Position numbers and translations under genes: made by a program
Part shown: positions 34,824 through 43,270 of the stretch, one piece after another
How positions within the stretch are numbered: the first letter of the stretch is position 1
How the letters are laid out: every line of letters starts with the position of its first letter
Assembly: GCA_034005525.1 (NCBI GenBank)
Contig: JAVEUP010000007.1
Span: 29,795 to 93,794, forward strand
Length of the DNA: 64,000 nt
Source: PWXP01 sp034005525
GTDB taxonomy: Bacteria > Planctomycetota > Planctomycetia > Pirellulales > Thermoguttaceae
Reading direction: 5' to 3'
Notes under the pieces: model-generated
Databases searched by the model: none
Seen by the model: the letters and a program-made list of their open reading frames with translations, nothing else
What the model was told of the DNA's origin: nothing

Positions 34824-35720
34824 TTAGCGGCGTCCTCGCGATGCCAGGTAACTGGAGAGGACCACTTCCAGCGACTGATCGGTCCTCAACTGCACGTAAT
34901 CCATACGGTGCGCGCGGCAAGCGTGCTTCAGCCGGCGGATATACGCATCGAACTCCTCCAGGTACGCGCGGCGCAGCGCACGCGGTTCCACGATCGCCTC
35001 CTGCTCCCTCTCCAATCCCCGGAACAGCGTGGTCTGCTCGAAGGGAAAGTCGAGTTCGGCCGGGTCCAGCACGTGCATGAGCACGACCTCGTGCCGCCGA
35101 TGCCGCAGGTGCTTCAGCCCCTTGACCATCGCGTCGACGTTATCGAACAAATCGCTCAGAACGATGACGATGCCCCGCTTGTCGCACCGCCCGGCCAACT
35201 CATGGAAGATGGGCCCCAGCGACGTCTTCGGCGCGGGAACGGCGTTCTCCATGACCGTGATGAGTTGCTCGATGTGCGATGGATTCGTGCTGGGCCGCAC
35301 GAGCGTCCGAATGCCTCGATCAGCGGTCACCAGCCCCACGCTGTCCTGCTGATGCAAAATCAGATACGCAAGCGACGCAGCGGCGCAGCAGGCGTAATCG
35401 AGCTTCGACATGGCGGCGGCCTGGCTCTGATAGGTCATGCTCTCGCTGGTATCCACCAGAAGATGGCAAGCCAGGTTCGTTTCCTCTTCGAATTGCTTCA
35501 GATAGTACTTATCGGTTCGCCCGAATATCTTCCAGTCGAGGTAGCGCAGGTCGTCGCCGGGCGCATACTCCCGGTGCTCGGCGAACTCGACGGAGAAGCC
35601 GTGAAAGGGACTGCGGTGGACGCCGGAAACGTAGCCCTCCACCACCAGCCGAGCCCGCAATGCCAGCCCGCTAAGCCGGCTGAGGACCTTCGGATCTAAA
35701 TACTTTCGGGAGTCGTCCAC
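34824..35720 (-). CDS. DUF58 domain protein
   Basis: 298 residues with the DUF58 signature (HRSPFHGFSVEFAEHREY, PGDDLRYLDWKIFGRTD, YYLKQFEEETNLACHLLVD) and a vWA-like DTSESM. GTG 35720 is preferred over GTG 35753: GAGG lies about nine bases upstream and the conserved part starts just after it. It overlaps the end of the MoxR gene by 50 bases. DUF58 proteins pair with MoxR AAA+ ATPases and vWA proteins. Confidence 0.85.
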   Translation of the reverse strand: MDDSRKYLDPKVLSRLSGLALRARLVVEGYVSGVHRSPFHGFSVEFAEHREYAPGDDLRYLDWKIFGRTDKYYLKQFEEETNLACHLLVDTSESMTYQSQAAAMSKLDYACCAAASLAYLILHQQDSVGLVTADRGIRTLVRPSTNPSHIEQLITVMENAVPAPKTSLGPIFHELAGRCDKRGIVIVLSDLFDNVDAMVKGLKHLRHRRHEVVLMHVLDPAELDFPFEQTTLFRGLEREQEAIVEPRALRRAYLEEFDAYIRRLKHACRAHRMDYVQLRTDQSLEVVLSSYLASRGRR

Positions 35721-36750
35721 CGGCAGTGGCCTCGTCCTGCTTTTCGGCCGCACGTTCGATCAGCCGCCGGACGACGTCGTCCGGCTTGATCCCTTCGGCC
35801 TCGGCGTTGAAGTTGGTCATAATGCGGTGCCGCAGGACCGGCGCGGCCACGGCGCGCACGTCGTCGGTCTCGGCATGGTAGCGCCCGTTGAGCACCGCGC
35901 GCGCCTTCGCACCCAGCACCAGGTACTGGCTGGCTCGGGGCCCGGCACCCCAATTCACGTACTGGCGCACCAGTTCGGGAGCACCGGGTTTGTCCGGCCG
36001 GCTACTGCGCACCAGTTCAAGCGCGTAGTGAATGACGTGATCGGCCACGGGCACGCGGCGCACGATCCGCTGCAGTTCGACAATACGCGGCCCCGCCAGC
36101 GTTGCCGTTACTTGCGGCTCGACGTCGGCGGTAGTCCGCTTGACAATCTCGAACTCCTCGTCGTGCTCCGGGTAATCGATGAACGTATTGAACATGAAGC
36201 GGTCGAGCTGAGCCTCGGGCAGCGGATACGTGCCCTCTTGCTCGATCGGGTTCTGCGTGGCCAGCACGAAGAACGGCTCTTCGAGCCGGTGGCGCTCGCC
36301 CCCGGCGGTGATCTGGTGCTCCTGCATGGCCTCCAGAAGCGCAGCCTGCGTCTTCGGCGGGGTGCGGTTGATTTCGTCCGCCAGAATGATGTTGCCGAAG
36401 ATCGGCCCTTGAATGAAGCGGAGCGAGCGGGTACCCGACTGGCGGTCTTCCTGAATGACTTCCGTTCCCGTAATATCCGAGGGCATCAGGTCCGGCGTGA
36501 ACTGGATGCGGCGGAACGTCAGGTCCAGCGTATCGGCCAGGGACCGGATCAGGAGTGTTTTCGCCAGACCGGGCACGCCTACCAAAAGGCAATGCCCGCG
36601 GGCGAACATGGCGATCAGAAGCTCCTCAATCACTTGCTTCTGGCCCACGATGACCCGGCTGAGTTGCTCCGTGATGAGCCGGTAAGCATCGTGCAATTCT
36701 TCGACCGCCTGGATGTCTTGGTCTTTGAGCATGGTTTCGGGCTTCGTCAT
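35671..36750 (-). CDS. MoxR-family AAA+ ATPase
   Basis: 359 residues. Walker A is GVPGLAKT (58-65), Walker B ILADEINR, followed by TPPKTQAALLEAMQEHQIT with the sensor/arginine region ATQNPIEQEGTYPLPEAQLDRF. MoxR ATPases act as chaperones that load metals or assemble complexes together with vWA proteins, which are the next genes. ATG 36750 overlaps the stop of the upstream gene (ATGA), which fixes the start. Confidence 0.95.
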   Translation of the reverse strand: MTKPETMLKDQDIQAVEELHDAYRLITEQLSRVIVGQKQVIEELLIAMFARGHCLLVGVPGLAKTLLIRSLADTLDLTFRRIQFTPDLMPSDITGTEVIQEDRQSGTRSLRFIQGPIFGNIILADEINRTPPKTQAALLEAMQEHQITAGGERHRLEEPFFVLATQNPIEQEGTYPLPEAQLDRFMFNTFIDYPEHDEEFEIVKRTTADVEPQVTATLAGPRIVELQRIVRRVPVADHVIHYALELVRSSRPDKPGAPELVRQYVNWGAGPRASQYLVLGAKARAVLNGRYHAETDDVRAVAAPVLRHRIMTNFNAEAEGIKPDDVVRRLIERAAEKQDEATAGGRLPKVFRSEGPQPA

Positions 36751-38969
36751 TCGGAATGCGGCGTCTTGACGCCGAAGTTGGTGTTCTGCAGCAGTAATGT
36801 ATGGCCAAACGCCCGGGTGCGGGCGCGGGAAGCAACAGCCAAAGCGGCGTCAACCGGCCGGACTCCAAGGACCGTTTCAGATCGAGGCTCGGCCTGCGGC
36901 TTCTCACCTAGTGCGATCAACTCGGTCTCCGAGGCAATAAGCAGGTAGTCGCCGGCGACCAGCAAGTTCCCGCCGCCGGCGCCGAGGGGCATCAGGTCGA
37001 TGGTACGGACCGGCTGCGCGGTCTGCCGGTCGAACAGGTGAATCCGGTCCCGCGTGGGCCAAAGCACGTATTGGCCGGCCAGCACGCCGCGGCCAAAGCC
37101 CGGCTTGTCGGGCCCATCGGGCCAGACGTGCTCGATGCGTCCCCGTTTGGGACCGTCCAGCACGATCCAATGCAGACGATCCCCGCAGGCAATGAGGTGG
37201 CGGTCGCTCGTTCCCAGCAGGTGCAGGACGCCCTCGGTCTCCGCGCCGCTTTGCCACAGCATTTGCCCGGTAGCGGCATCGAACGCGAAGACTCGCGGGC
37301 TGTCGGAGGGCGCGACCAGCAACGTGCCGCGATGGTACAGGCACGGATTCACCCCGCGATTCCAGTGCGGGGCCGGGTTCAGCGAATCGCCGGAGCGGGC
37401 GCGGGGGTAAAGACTCAGCCATCGCACCTGGCCGTCTTCCGCCGAAACCGCCGCCACTGCGCCGAGATTCGTGTTGTAGTAGAGCGTCTCGCCAACCTTC
37501 GTAACCAGGTTGTGCGTGGCCTGGCACGTCAGTCCGCGGGCAGGCGTATCGGCGGCGCACAGGAACCGTTGCCAGCGGCGGCGGCCCGTTTCGGCGTCGA
37601 AACAGGCAAGGTGGGCCTGCGGGCGAACGTCGCTGCGGCGCATGCCGACGAACACTTCTGCGCCGTCGCTGATCGGCGCGCCCTCGAAAGCCCAACCCTC
37701 CTCGGGAACGATCTTCCAGGCCAGCCGGCCTTCCGCCCGCAAATCGAGGCATGCCAGGTAGCCGGGCCGAAGTGCGGCGTCGCGCTCGAGCGGCTCCGCG
37801 GTGACAGCGCTTCCCATGCGGGCGAACAACCGATTGTTGTGCACGCTGAGCGTGAACTGCGGCACGCCGAACGTGTCGGAAGGCACCGGCCCGGGATCGG
37901 CAACCCCTTCAAGCTCCTCGCGAAAGACTGCACGCGCGGCGCCCTCCCACGCCGGCGATCCATCGGCCAGGCGGAACCCGAACACCTCCCGGTGACTGCC
38001 GGCGAACACCAGCCCGTCGAACCAGACCGGGTAGCAGGCGAGCGATGCCGGGGTATTTGGAACTGCGGAAGGCAGGGGTTGCCGCCAGGCAATCGCCGCG
38101 ACGTCGGGCGCTTTCGGCGCCGCGCCGTTCCGCGCCATCGAGCCGGCGAACGTGGGCCAGTACGCGTGCTGGCGTTCGGGCGGCCACTGGCGACTGGCGT
38201 CGAGCAGTTCGGCAAGGGCCGTGGCGAGATCGACCTCGCGTCCCCCCAAACGCCCGCGTGAATCCGGATGCAGCCGCCGGAAATGCGCCAATTCCTCGGC
38301 CGCCTGCAAGGCGGAGCCCTCCAGGATCGAGACCAGAACCAGCCTCGCCCGCACGGTCGCAAGGTCAAGCCGGCTGTCCGGGTAACTTAGCCAGGTCTGT
38401 GCCGCCTCCGGTGGCCCTTCGACCGGCAGAATGCTCTCCCAATGCCGCCGGGCCGAGGAGAAGTCGCCGCGCTCCAGTGCCATCTCGCCCAGCAGAAGCA
38501 GGGCCTTGTCGCCGAAGCTACTGGCAAAAGCGGTCTCCACCACGTTTTTCAGGAGATGCCGGTCGGGCCCCGCGCGGCCTTCCTCGTACCACTGACGGGC
38601 AAGCGGGTCGACCCGGTTCCGGTACACTTCGAGCGCTTCCGGCGGGAAATGTGCCAGCTTCAATCGCCCATATTCCCGCAATCCAACGAATCGGTAGTCC
38701 GTAACGGGCATCAGGCGGTCGTCAACCGCGCCCGTGGCAGCCAGCAACGTATCGACTGCCTCAGCCCATTGACCGTCGGCCAGAAGAGCGTCGACCCGAT
38801 CGAGCTGCGAACGCAACTCGCCGACAACCCGTGGCACCTGAACGTCGGCGTCCAATTGGAATCGAGCCTCGGTCGGCGCCAGTCCCACTTGCGCCGACGC
38901 CTCCGGCGGCGGTACAACCAGGACTGCCGCCACGAGCAGCCATCGCGCAAGTCGGACTGCGTAATCCAA
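36747..38969 (-). CDS. Exported PQQ-like beta-propeller protein
   Basis: 740 residues from TTG 38969, which has GGGAG eight bases upstream and is followed by a signal peptide (RLARWLLVAAVLVVPPPEASA). The frame is open to 39170, but that part crosses a palindromic repeat and an upstream GTG without a site. The N-terminal ~270 residues are helical (TPR-like). The rest is a WD/PQQ-type propeller with repeating FDAETGRRRWQRF, VSAEDGQVRWLS, FDAATGQMLWQSG blades. The last ~38 residues (VRPVDAALAVASRARTRAF and on) are encoded by a palindromic repeat element (36753-36866). First gene of the operon with MoxR (ATGA overlap). Confidence 0.8.
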   Translation of the reverse strand: MDYAVRLARWLLVAAVLVVPPPEASAQVGLAPTEARFQLDADVQVPRVVGELRSQLDRVDALLADGQWAEAVDTLLAATGAVDDRLMPVTDYRFVGLREYGRLKLAHFPPEALEVYRNRVDPLARQWYEEGRAGPDRHLLKNVVETAFASSFGDKALLLLGEMALERGDFSSARRHWESILPVEGPPEAAQTWLSYPDSRLDLATVRARLVLVSILEGSALQAAEELAHFRRLHPDSRGRLGGREVDLATALAELLDASRQWPPERQHAYWPTFAGSMARNGAAPKAPDVAAIAWRQPLPSAVPNTPASLACYPVWFDGLVFAGSHREVFGFRLADGSPAWEGAARAVFREELEGVADPGPVPSDTFGVPQFTLSVHNNRLFARMGSAVTAEPLERDAALRPGYLACLDLRAEGRLAWKIVPEEGWAFEGAPISDGAEVFVGMRRSDVRPQAHLACFDAETGRRRWQRFLCAADTPARGLTCQATHNLVTKVGETLYYNTNLGAVAAVSAEDGQVRWLSLYPRARSGDSLNPAPHWNRGVNPCLYHRGTLLVAPSDSPRVFAFDAATGQMLWQSGAETEGVLHLLGTSDRHLIACGDRLHWIVLDGPKRGRIEHVWPDGPDKPGFGRGVLAGQYVLWPTRDRIHLFDRQTAQPVRTIDLMPLGAGGGNLLVAGDYLLIASETELIALGEKPQAEPRSETVLGVRPVDAALAVASRARTRAFGHTLLLQNTNFGVKTPHSE
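36753..36866. repeat. Palindromic element forming the 3' end of the PQQ-like gene
   Basis: Arms 36753-36774 and 36838-36866 match the perfect-arm element at 15735-15856 with about 90% identity. It lies inside the coding region, and the stop codon comes a few bases after it. Confidence 0.75.
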
Positions 38970-39283
38970 AAGCCGTTCTCCCGCTGGCCCAATGACCGTA
39001 GAAACAAGGACGCCCCCCACACACCATTCGGGGCATCGGAAACAGCATATTCCAGCTTCCAGTATAGGCCACTCGGCCCGCCGCGCAAAGTGGAGGTCGC
39101 CCCCCTTTGGAGTTCCCGGGTGCAGAAATGTGTCTTGCGGTGGCCATGCTCTCGTGCGGTTGGAGTTCACGCTTTAGCGTGCCGAATTTGGCCCACACTT
39201 GCTTTACACGCTAAAGCGTGAACTCCAACTGCAAGCCCATTTCTGCCCCCGGAGTTCCCTCACTGCGAGGCGGCCGCCGCTCA
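38970..39283. other. Intergenic spacer with a palindrome
   Basis: About 314 bases without a gene. It carries the 23-bp-arm palindrome at 39159-39229. I see no promoter I can defend. Confidence 0.55.
39159..39229. repeat. Palindromic element with 23-bp arms (REP-like)
   Basis: Arms 39159-39181 and 39207-39229 are exact inverted repeats, each containing TTCACGCTTTAGCGTG, itself nearly palindromic. A second, outer pair (CCGGGTGCAGAAATG near 39116 and CATTTCTGCCCCCGG at 39238-39252) nests around it. Confidence 0.8.
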
Positions 39284-40309
39284 TCATAGGACCGCCGAAC
39301 ACAACGCGTCGATGTTCTCGCTGGAAACGCCCGGCGGGGTGCCGCCGCCAACGGAGAGGATCAGACGTCGCGGATCGTCGATCGATGCGATGGCCTCGCG
39401 GGCACTGCGCCTGACGTCGTCGGGCGTGCCGCGGGCCAGCACGTCGCGCGGGGGAACATTGCCCAACAGGACCATCGACTCGCCGGCGGCTTCGCGCATT
39501 TGCGGCAAGCTGTGCTCGAAGCTGAAATTGAACACGTTGAAGCCCATGTCGGTGAAGTACTTCGCGGTAATCAGACCGTGGCAATCGTTGTGCAGAATCC
39601 GTACTTGCCCGTCGATGGCGCCGCTGATCCTTTGGAAATACGGCAGGGCGAACTCGCGAAAGTCGTTCTCGCCCAGGAAACCGATCAGGTCGTCGAGGAT
39701 AAGCATGCCGTCGATGGTCGGGAACTGTTCGGCTTGATACGCGATCCAGTCGCAAACGAAGCTGGTAACCACGTCGAGAAGCTTGTGAATCTCATCGGGG
39801 CACAGCTTCACGCCGACCAGTGCCTCGGTATGCCCGATCAGATACGTGGCAATGTTCCACGGTCCGCGCGAGGTGGCCAGGCGCACGGCGTGCCCAGTCG
39901 CCTCGATGGCTGCCCGGTTGCGTTTGAGACGCTCGATGACGAACGGGCACATGCCGTCGGTTCGGCAGTTCGGTTTGGTCAGCCGGGCGATGTCGGCGTA
40001 ATCGTGGAGCATCTTCACCGAGTACGGGAAATCGTTCTCCGGCCACACGCACCGGGCGCCGAACGCCGCCGGCTCCGTGCACATGCCGTACTCTGCCCAG
40101 AAGCCGGGCAGGAAGATCACGTCGGGAAAGCGGGCGACTGCCCGCCGGTTCGCCGAAAGCCAAACGCGATCGTCCGTCAGATAATCGAGGATGGTCACAC
40201 CCGCCCAGCCGGGTAGCCAGGGACAATCGACGATCAGGCCCACCGGCAGCGGTTCGACGCGCTCGCCGGCAAGCACTTTCAGTAGCGTTTCCCATTGTGC
40301 GTTGGTCAT
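39284..40309 (-). CDS. Uroporphyrinogen decarboxylase-family (UroD-like) protein
   Basis: 341 residues, cytoplasmic. It has the UroD-like barrel (YGMCTEPAAFGARC, IERLKRNRAAIEAT, TSRGPWNIATYLIGHTEAL, LHNDCHG, FEHSLPQMRE, LLGNVPP, LSVGGGTPPG). It belongs to the broad family including methyl-coenzyme M/methylcobalamin methyltransferases, not to haem-pathway HemE as far as motifs show. It starts one base after the end of the cytochrome gene, so they are co-transcribed. Substrate unknown. Confidence 0.8.
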   Translation of the reverse strand: MTNAQWETLLKVLAGERVEPLPVGLIVDCPWLPGWAGVTILDYLTDDRVWLSANRRAVARFPDVIFLPGFWAEYGMCTEPAAFGARCVWPENDFPYSVKMLHDYADIARLTKPNCRTDGMCPFVIERLKRNRAAIEATGHAVRLATSRGPWNIATYLIGHTEALVGVKLCPDEIHKLLDVVTSFVCDWIAYQAEQFPTIDGMLILDDLIGFLGENDFREFALPYFQRISGAIDGQVRILHNDCHGLITAKYFTDMGFNVFNFSFEHSLPQMREAAGESMVLLGNVPPRDVLARGTPDDVRRSAREAIASIDDPRRLILSVGGGTPPGVSSENIDALCSAVL

Positions 40310-40310
40310 C

Positions 40311-41435
40311 TTACGGCCCCCCCTGCCCAGCCAAATGCCGGATGTAATGGACGACGTGCCAGATTTCGTCGGGCTTCAAAGGCCCCAGCACTCCGGGCTG
40401 CGGACCCGCGGCCGGCATGGGCGTGCCCTTGATGCCGACGTGCGTGAGCCAGTATAGACTGTCCGGCCGATCGCCGCTACGGAGGATGCCCGTGGTGAAA
40501 TCGCGGGGACGGAGCCGCTGGATCGGCAGCGTGAAGCGGTCGGCCAGTTCCCGCGTTTGTGCAAGAGAGATGCCCGCTTTCGGCTTGTTCCAGTCGTCAT
40601 AGATTTCCTCTTCCTCACCGTCGCCCCGCCCCTCCGGGCCGTGGCATTCCACGCAGCGCGCCCCGTCGTTCTGATACAGCGACTTTCCCAGTTCGACCGA
40701 CGCCAGCCACTGCTCCCGGGTAGCCACCGGCGGCCGCGGCGGTGGAGTAACGACCAGATTGGCCGACTCCTCCCACAGGTCGGCCAGCGGAAGGACGCCG
40801 TCCTCCTTAACAACCGACATGTCCAACGGCAGGTATTCGTCTTCGTCGACAACCAGTTGGAGCAGGAACAACTCCGTCTCGCCGCGAAGGCTTAGGTACT
40901 TCACATACTCGACCAGGCTGGAGCGCTCGTCCACGTCGAACCGGGCGAACGAGGGCATGGCCGTTCCCGTGACGCCGAGCAGAAGCGTTTGCTCCAGGTC
41001 CTTCTGAATTGGCTTCGCTCCGGCTGCGGTGCGCGTGTACTTGAACGTCCCTTGACGGAAGTCGCGGGGGTATGGGTTCAACAGCAACGCGGCCGGGCCG
41101 GCCCCGTCGCCGCCAACACCATGGCAATGTGCGCAGTGCTGTCGGTACAGGCCGTACCGTTGGCCCGTTTCATTGCCGAAAACAGGCCCCGCGGCCACGT
41201 GCAGCCGCTCCACGTTAAGATTCACACCTTCGGGCGCGCGCGGCTCGTCGGGCGAGCCGAAAAGCCGGTCCAGCGCGCCAAGAATGGCCTCTCGCTGCGA
41301 GGGCCCAATCGACTCGGCCTTGCGCCCTTCGGTGTTGAGTCGAAATTGCGGCGGTTCGACCGGACCGCATCCGCTCAACCAGGCCAGCACCGCCGCAAGT
41401 ACCAGGAAGTCGATTATTCTGTGCCTTCGCACCAC
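40311..41435 (-). CDS. Dihaem c-type cytochrome lipoprotein
   Basis: 374 residues. GTG 41435 follows AAGGA; the N terminus FLVLAAVLAWLSGC is a lipoprotein signal with the lipidated Cys. Two haem c sites: CAHCH (HCAHCHGVGGDG) and CVECH (RCVECHGPEGRGDG). The second half (PMPAAGPQPGVLGPLKPDEIWHVVHYIRHL) carries the usual C-terminal Met-ligand region. Acts in the periplasm in electron transfer. It is followed by a UroD-like gene with a 1-nt gap. Confidence 0.9.
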   Translation of the reverse strand: MVRRHRIIDFLVLAAVLAWLSGCGPVEPPQFRLNTEGRKAESIGPSQREAILGALDRLFGSPDEPRAPEGVNLNVERLHVAAGPVFGNETGQRYGLYRQHCAHCHGVGGDGAGPAALLLNPYPRDFRQGTFKYTRTAAGAKPIQKDLEQTLLLGVTGTAMPSFARFDVDERSSLVEYVKYLSLRGETELFLLQLVVDEDEYLPLDMSVVKEDGVLPLADLWEESANLVVTPPPRPPVATREQWLASVELGKSLYQNDGARCVECHGPEGRGDGEEEEIYDDWNKPKAGISLAQTRELADRFTLPIQRLRPRDFTTGILRSGDRPDSLYWLTHVGIKGTPMPAAGPQPGVLGPLKPDEIWHVVHYIRHLAGQGGP

Positions 41436-41469
41436 GTATTTGTCCTTCTTTCGGTCTCTGTTGCGGCCT

Positions 41470-41594
41470 CGCGGTAGGCAGTGCAAGACAATAGCCTACC
41501 GCGAGCGGGAGACGTGGCATAGGCTTCCAGCCTGTCTTTTCCGCGACAGGCTGGAACCCTATCCCACGCAATTCGGTCCTTCACTGTCTTGCAC
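41470..41594. repeat. Nested inverted-repeat element
   Basis: Three nested pairs: CGCGGTAGGC/GCCTACCGCG (41470-41479/41494-41503), GTGCAAGACA/TGTCTTGCAC (41481-41490/41585-41594), and a 23-bp pair with two mismatches (41514-41536/41545-41567). Non-coding. Confidence 0.7.
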
Positions 41595-41604
41595 CGCGTT
41601 AGTC

Positions 41605-41871
41605 CGGATTATTCACTAGCCGCTGGGTGCTAGCCCAATGCCCTTTAGTTTGTAGCGGCACGGCGCGAGCCGTCCGGTACTTTGTAGCGGCACGGCGCGA
41701 GCCGTCCGGTACTTTGTAGCGGCACGGCGCGAGCCGTCCGGTACTTTGTAGCGGCACGGCGCGAGCCGTCCGGTATTACAGTGGGAAAACCGGGCGGCTC
41801 GCGCCGCTCCGCTAAGAAAACGCCCCCAAATGGTCCCAAAGCAAGCGGCAGCTCGCGTGATGAATAATCCG
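41605..41871. mobile_element. Non-autonomous TIR element containing four 32-bp tandem repeats
   Basis: CGGATTATTCA (41605-41615) and TGAATAATCCG (41861-41871) are perfect 11-bp terminal inverted repeats, the same ends as the element at 62344-62520. The interior is unrelated to that element and carries the tandem repeat at 41649-41775 and a diverged inverted unit at about 41791-41815. No transposase and no target-site duplication visible. Confidence 0.6.
41649..41775. repeat. Four 32-bp direct tandem repeats
   Basis: The unit begins TTTGTAGCGGCACGGCGCGA and recurs with a 32-bp period at 41649, 41681, 41713 and 41745, with no spacers. This excludes a CRISPR array. Confidence 0.95.
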
Positions 41872-41880
41872 CGCTGGCAG

Positions 41881-42696
41881 TCAGCCTTTCTCGAACTGCC
41901 TCGGCGCGAGCTGGATTGTTCCTAAATCGTTCACGCCGGGGCGAATCTCGACTTCCAGCCGGCCGCGGGGCCACTCGGGCGTGTCGAGGTAGCCGCACCG
42001 CTCTTGCCACACCTGGAACTCGCGCTTTCCGACCGGCAGCTTTTCAATTCTGAATGTTCCATCCCGGGCCGAAATGTCTACATACGGATGGTCCAGCGGA
42101 AGGATGTACGCAATTTCCCAAGGGTGGTAATTGCAGATGACCGGGACGGGAACCCGCTGGGGGCGGCCAAACCGCCACGTAGCCGTTGCACCCTCGGCCG
42201 GCGGCGCCGGCAGTACGATGTTGGCCGGCCGGTCGCCCAGCGGCGAGAATGCCACGTTCTCGGCAACCACCTCGGAGTTCCGAATGAACAACTCCTGCCT
42301 GGTGTGCCAAATCTTCATGCAGTGCGGCACGAAGATGCACGAATGATTATCCAGCAGCACCTGCTTGTCGGCCGCCTCTTCGAGTTCGGGACACACATCG
42401 ACCTGCCGCTCGCGGCAGTAAACGTACACGTTCATCAAGCCGCGATCCTCGCCAACCATGAGCGACTCGTCGCGGATATCGTACTGACTGCAATGGACGA
42501 CGTCTTTGTCCACGGTCAGTTTCCGTCGCTCCGGCGGCGCGCCGTCGTACACGAAGCGGCCCACCAGGTCGCCCCAGGCGTCCGCGGCGCGAAGAACCGC
42601 CGGCGCCGCAAACCCAGCAGCAAACGCTCCCGCGCCCGCAGCGCTATGAGCAAGGAATCGTCGGCGACTGATCGGCGGCAAAAAATACGACTTCAT
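41881..42696 (-). CDS. Tat-exported cupredoxin-like protein
   Basis: 271 residues. The leader SRRRFLAHSAAGAGAFAAG is Tat-type. The mature part has a beta-sandwich with VHCSQYDIRDESLMVGEDRGLMNVYVY, NHSCIFVPHCMKIWHTRQEL and ICNYHPWEIAYI. His and Cys at these positions are the expected copper ligands of plastocyanin-like domains (planctomycete proteins annotated as methylamine utilisation). ATG 42696 is preferred over 42705 by spacing from GAGGAG. Role is probably periplasmic electron transfer. Confidence 0.7.
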   Translation of the reverse strand: MKSYFLPPISRRRFLAHSAAGAGAFAAGFAAPAVLRAADAWGDLVGRFVYDGAPPERRKLTVDKDVVHCSQYDIRDESLMVGEDRGLMNVYVYCRERQVDVCPELEEAADKQVLLDNHSCIFVPHCMKIWHTRQELFIRNSEVVAENVAFSPLGDRPANIVLPAPPAEGATATWRFGRPQRVPVPVICNYHPWEIAYILPLDHPYVDISARDGTFRIEKLPVGKREFQVWQERCGYLDTPEWPRGRLEVEIRPGVNDLGTIQLAPRQFEKG

Positions 42697-42873
42697 AGGT
42701 GGCATTTCTCCTCGGCAGGAGGCGGGGCAGACGGGAACGCACTCTCCCCCAGTATACCCCGACGGCAGCCAAATGGCCACGTTTCCGACGACCGGACGAT
42801 GTTGCGGTTGCATGTGTTGGCGATAACACGCCGCCGTCTTGGCCGGCGAGGCTGCCCTGGACGACGGTGACGT

Positions 42874-43104
42874 TCATGGGCCCGCGACTTCCTGCAACTC
42901 CTCCTCCGACGTCCCCACCCTCACATCGCTCAGCACAGCCATCAATTCGTCAAGGTGCTGGCCGGTCGCCGTGTGAATGACAACAGCCCGCCCCTTTCCG
43001 GCACTCTGGACCTTGCGGACACCGTGCCCGAAACCCTTCAGCCGCCGCCTGACCTGGGAGGCGGGTAGGCTCACGTACAGTTTGTCACCTTTGGGATCAG
43101 CCAT
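42874..43104 (-). CDS. Small hypothetical protein
   Basis: 76 residues (MADPKGDKLYVSLPASQVRR...), basic N-terminal half and acidic C terminus. I recognise no family. The ribosome-binding site is weak. Composition and lack of stop codons make it plausible. Confidence 0.45.
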   Translation of the reverse strand: MADPKGDKLYVSLPASQVRRRLKGFGHGVRKVQSAGKGRAVVIHTATGQHLDELMAVLSDVRVGTSEEELQEVAGP

Positions 43105-43270
43105 TCGACTCGGCACAGTTCACGAATCATGGAGGCCCTGGGTAATGCCTGCCGGTCGCCGATCGGGAACTGCCGATTTCCGCTCCCCGCAGCCCTGCCA
43201 TTCTACCCTCCGCCGCCATGGGGCGGTAGAATAGGGTGCCAAGGGTGCAAACATCTATCGGGCCTTGACC

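Noticed and set aside
35827..36948. 373-codon plus-strand frame opposite moxR
   Set aside because: Antisense of a gene with intact Walker motifs; no features.
41649..41775. CRISPR-like array
   Set aside because: The four units are identical and contiguous with no spacers, and no cas genes are present.
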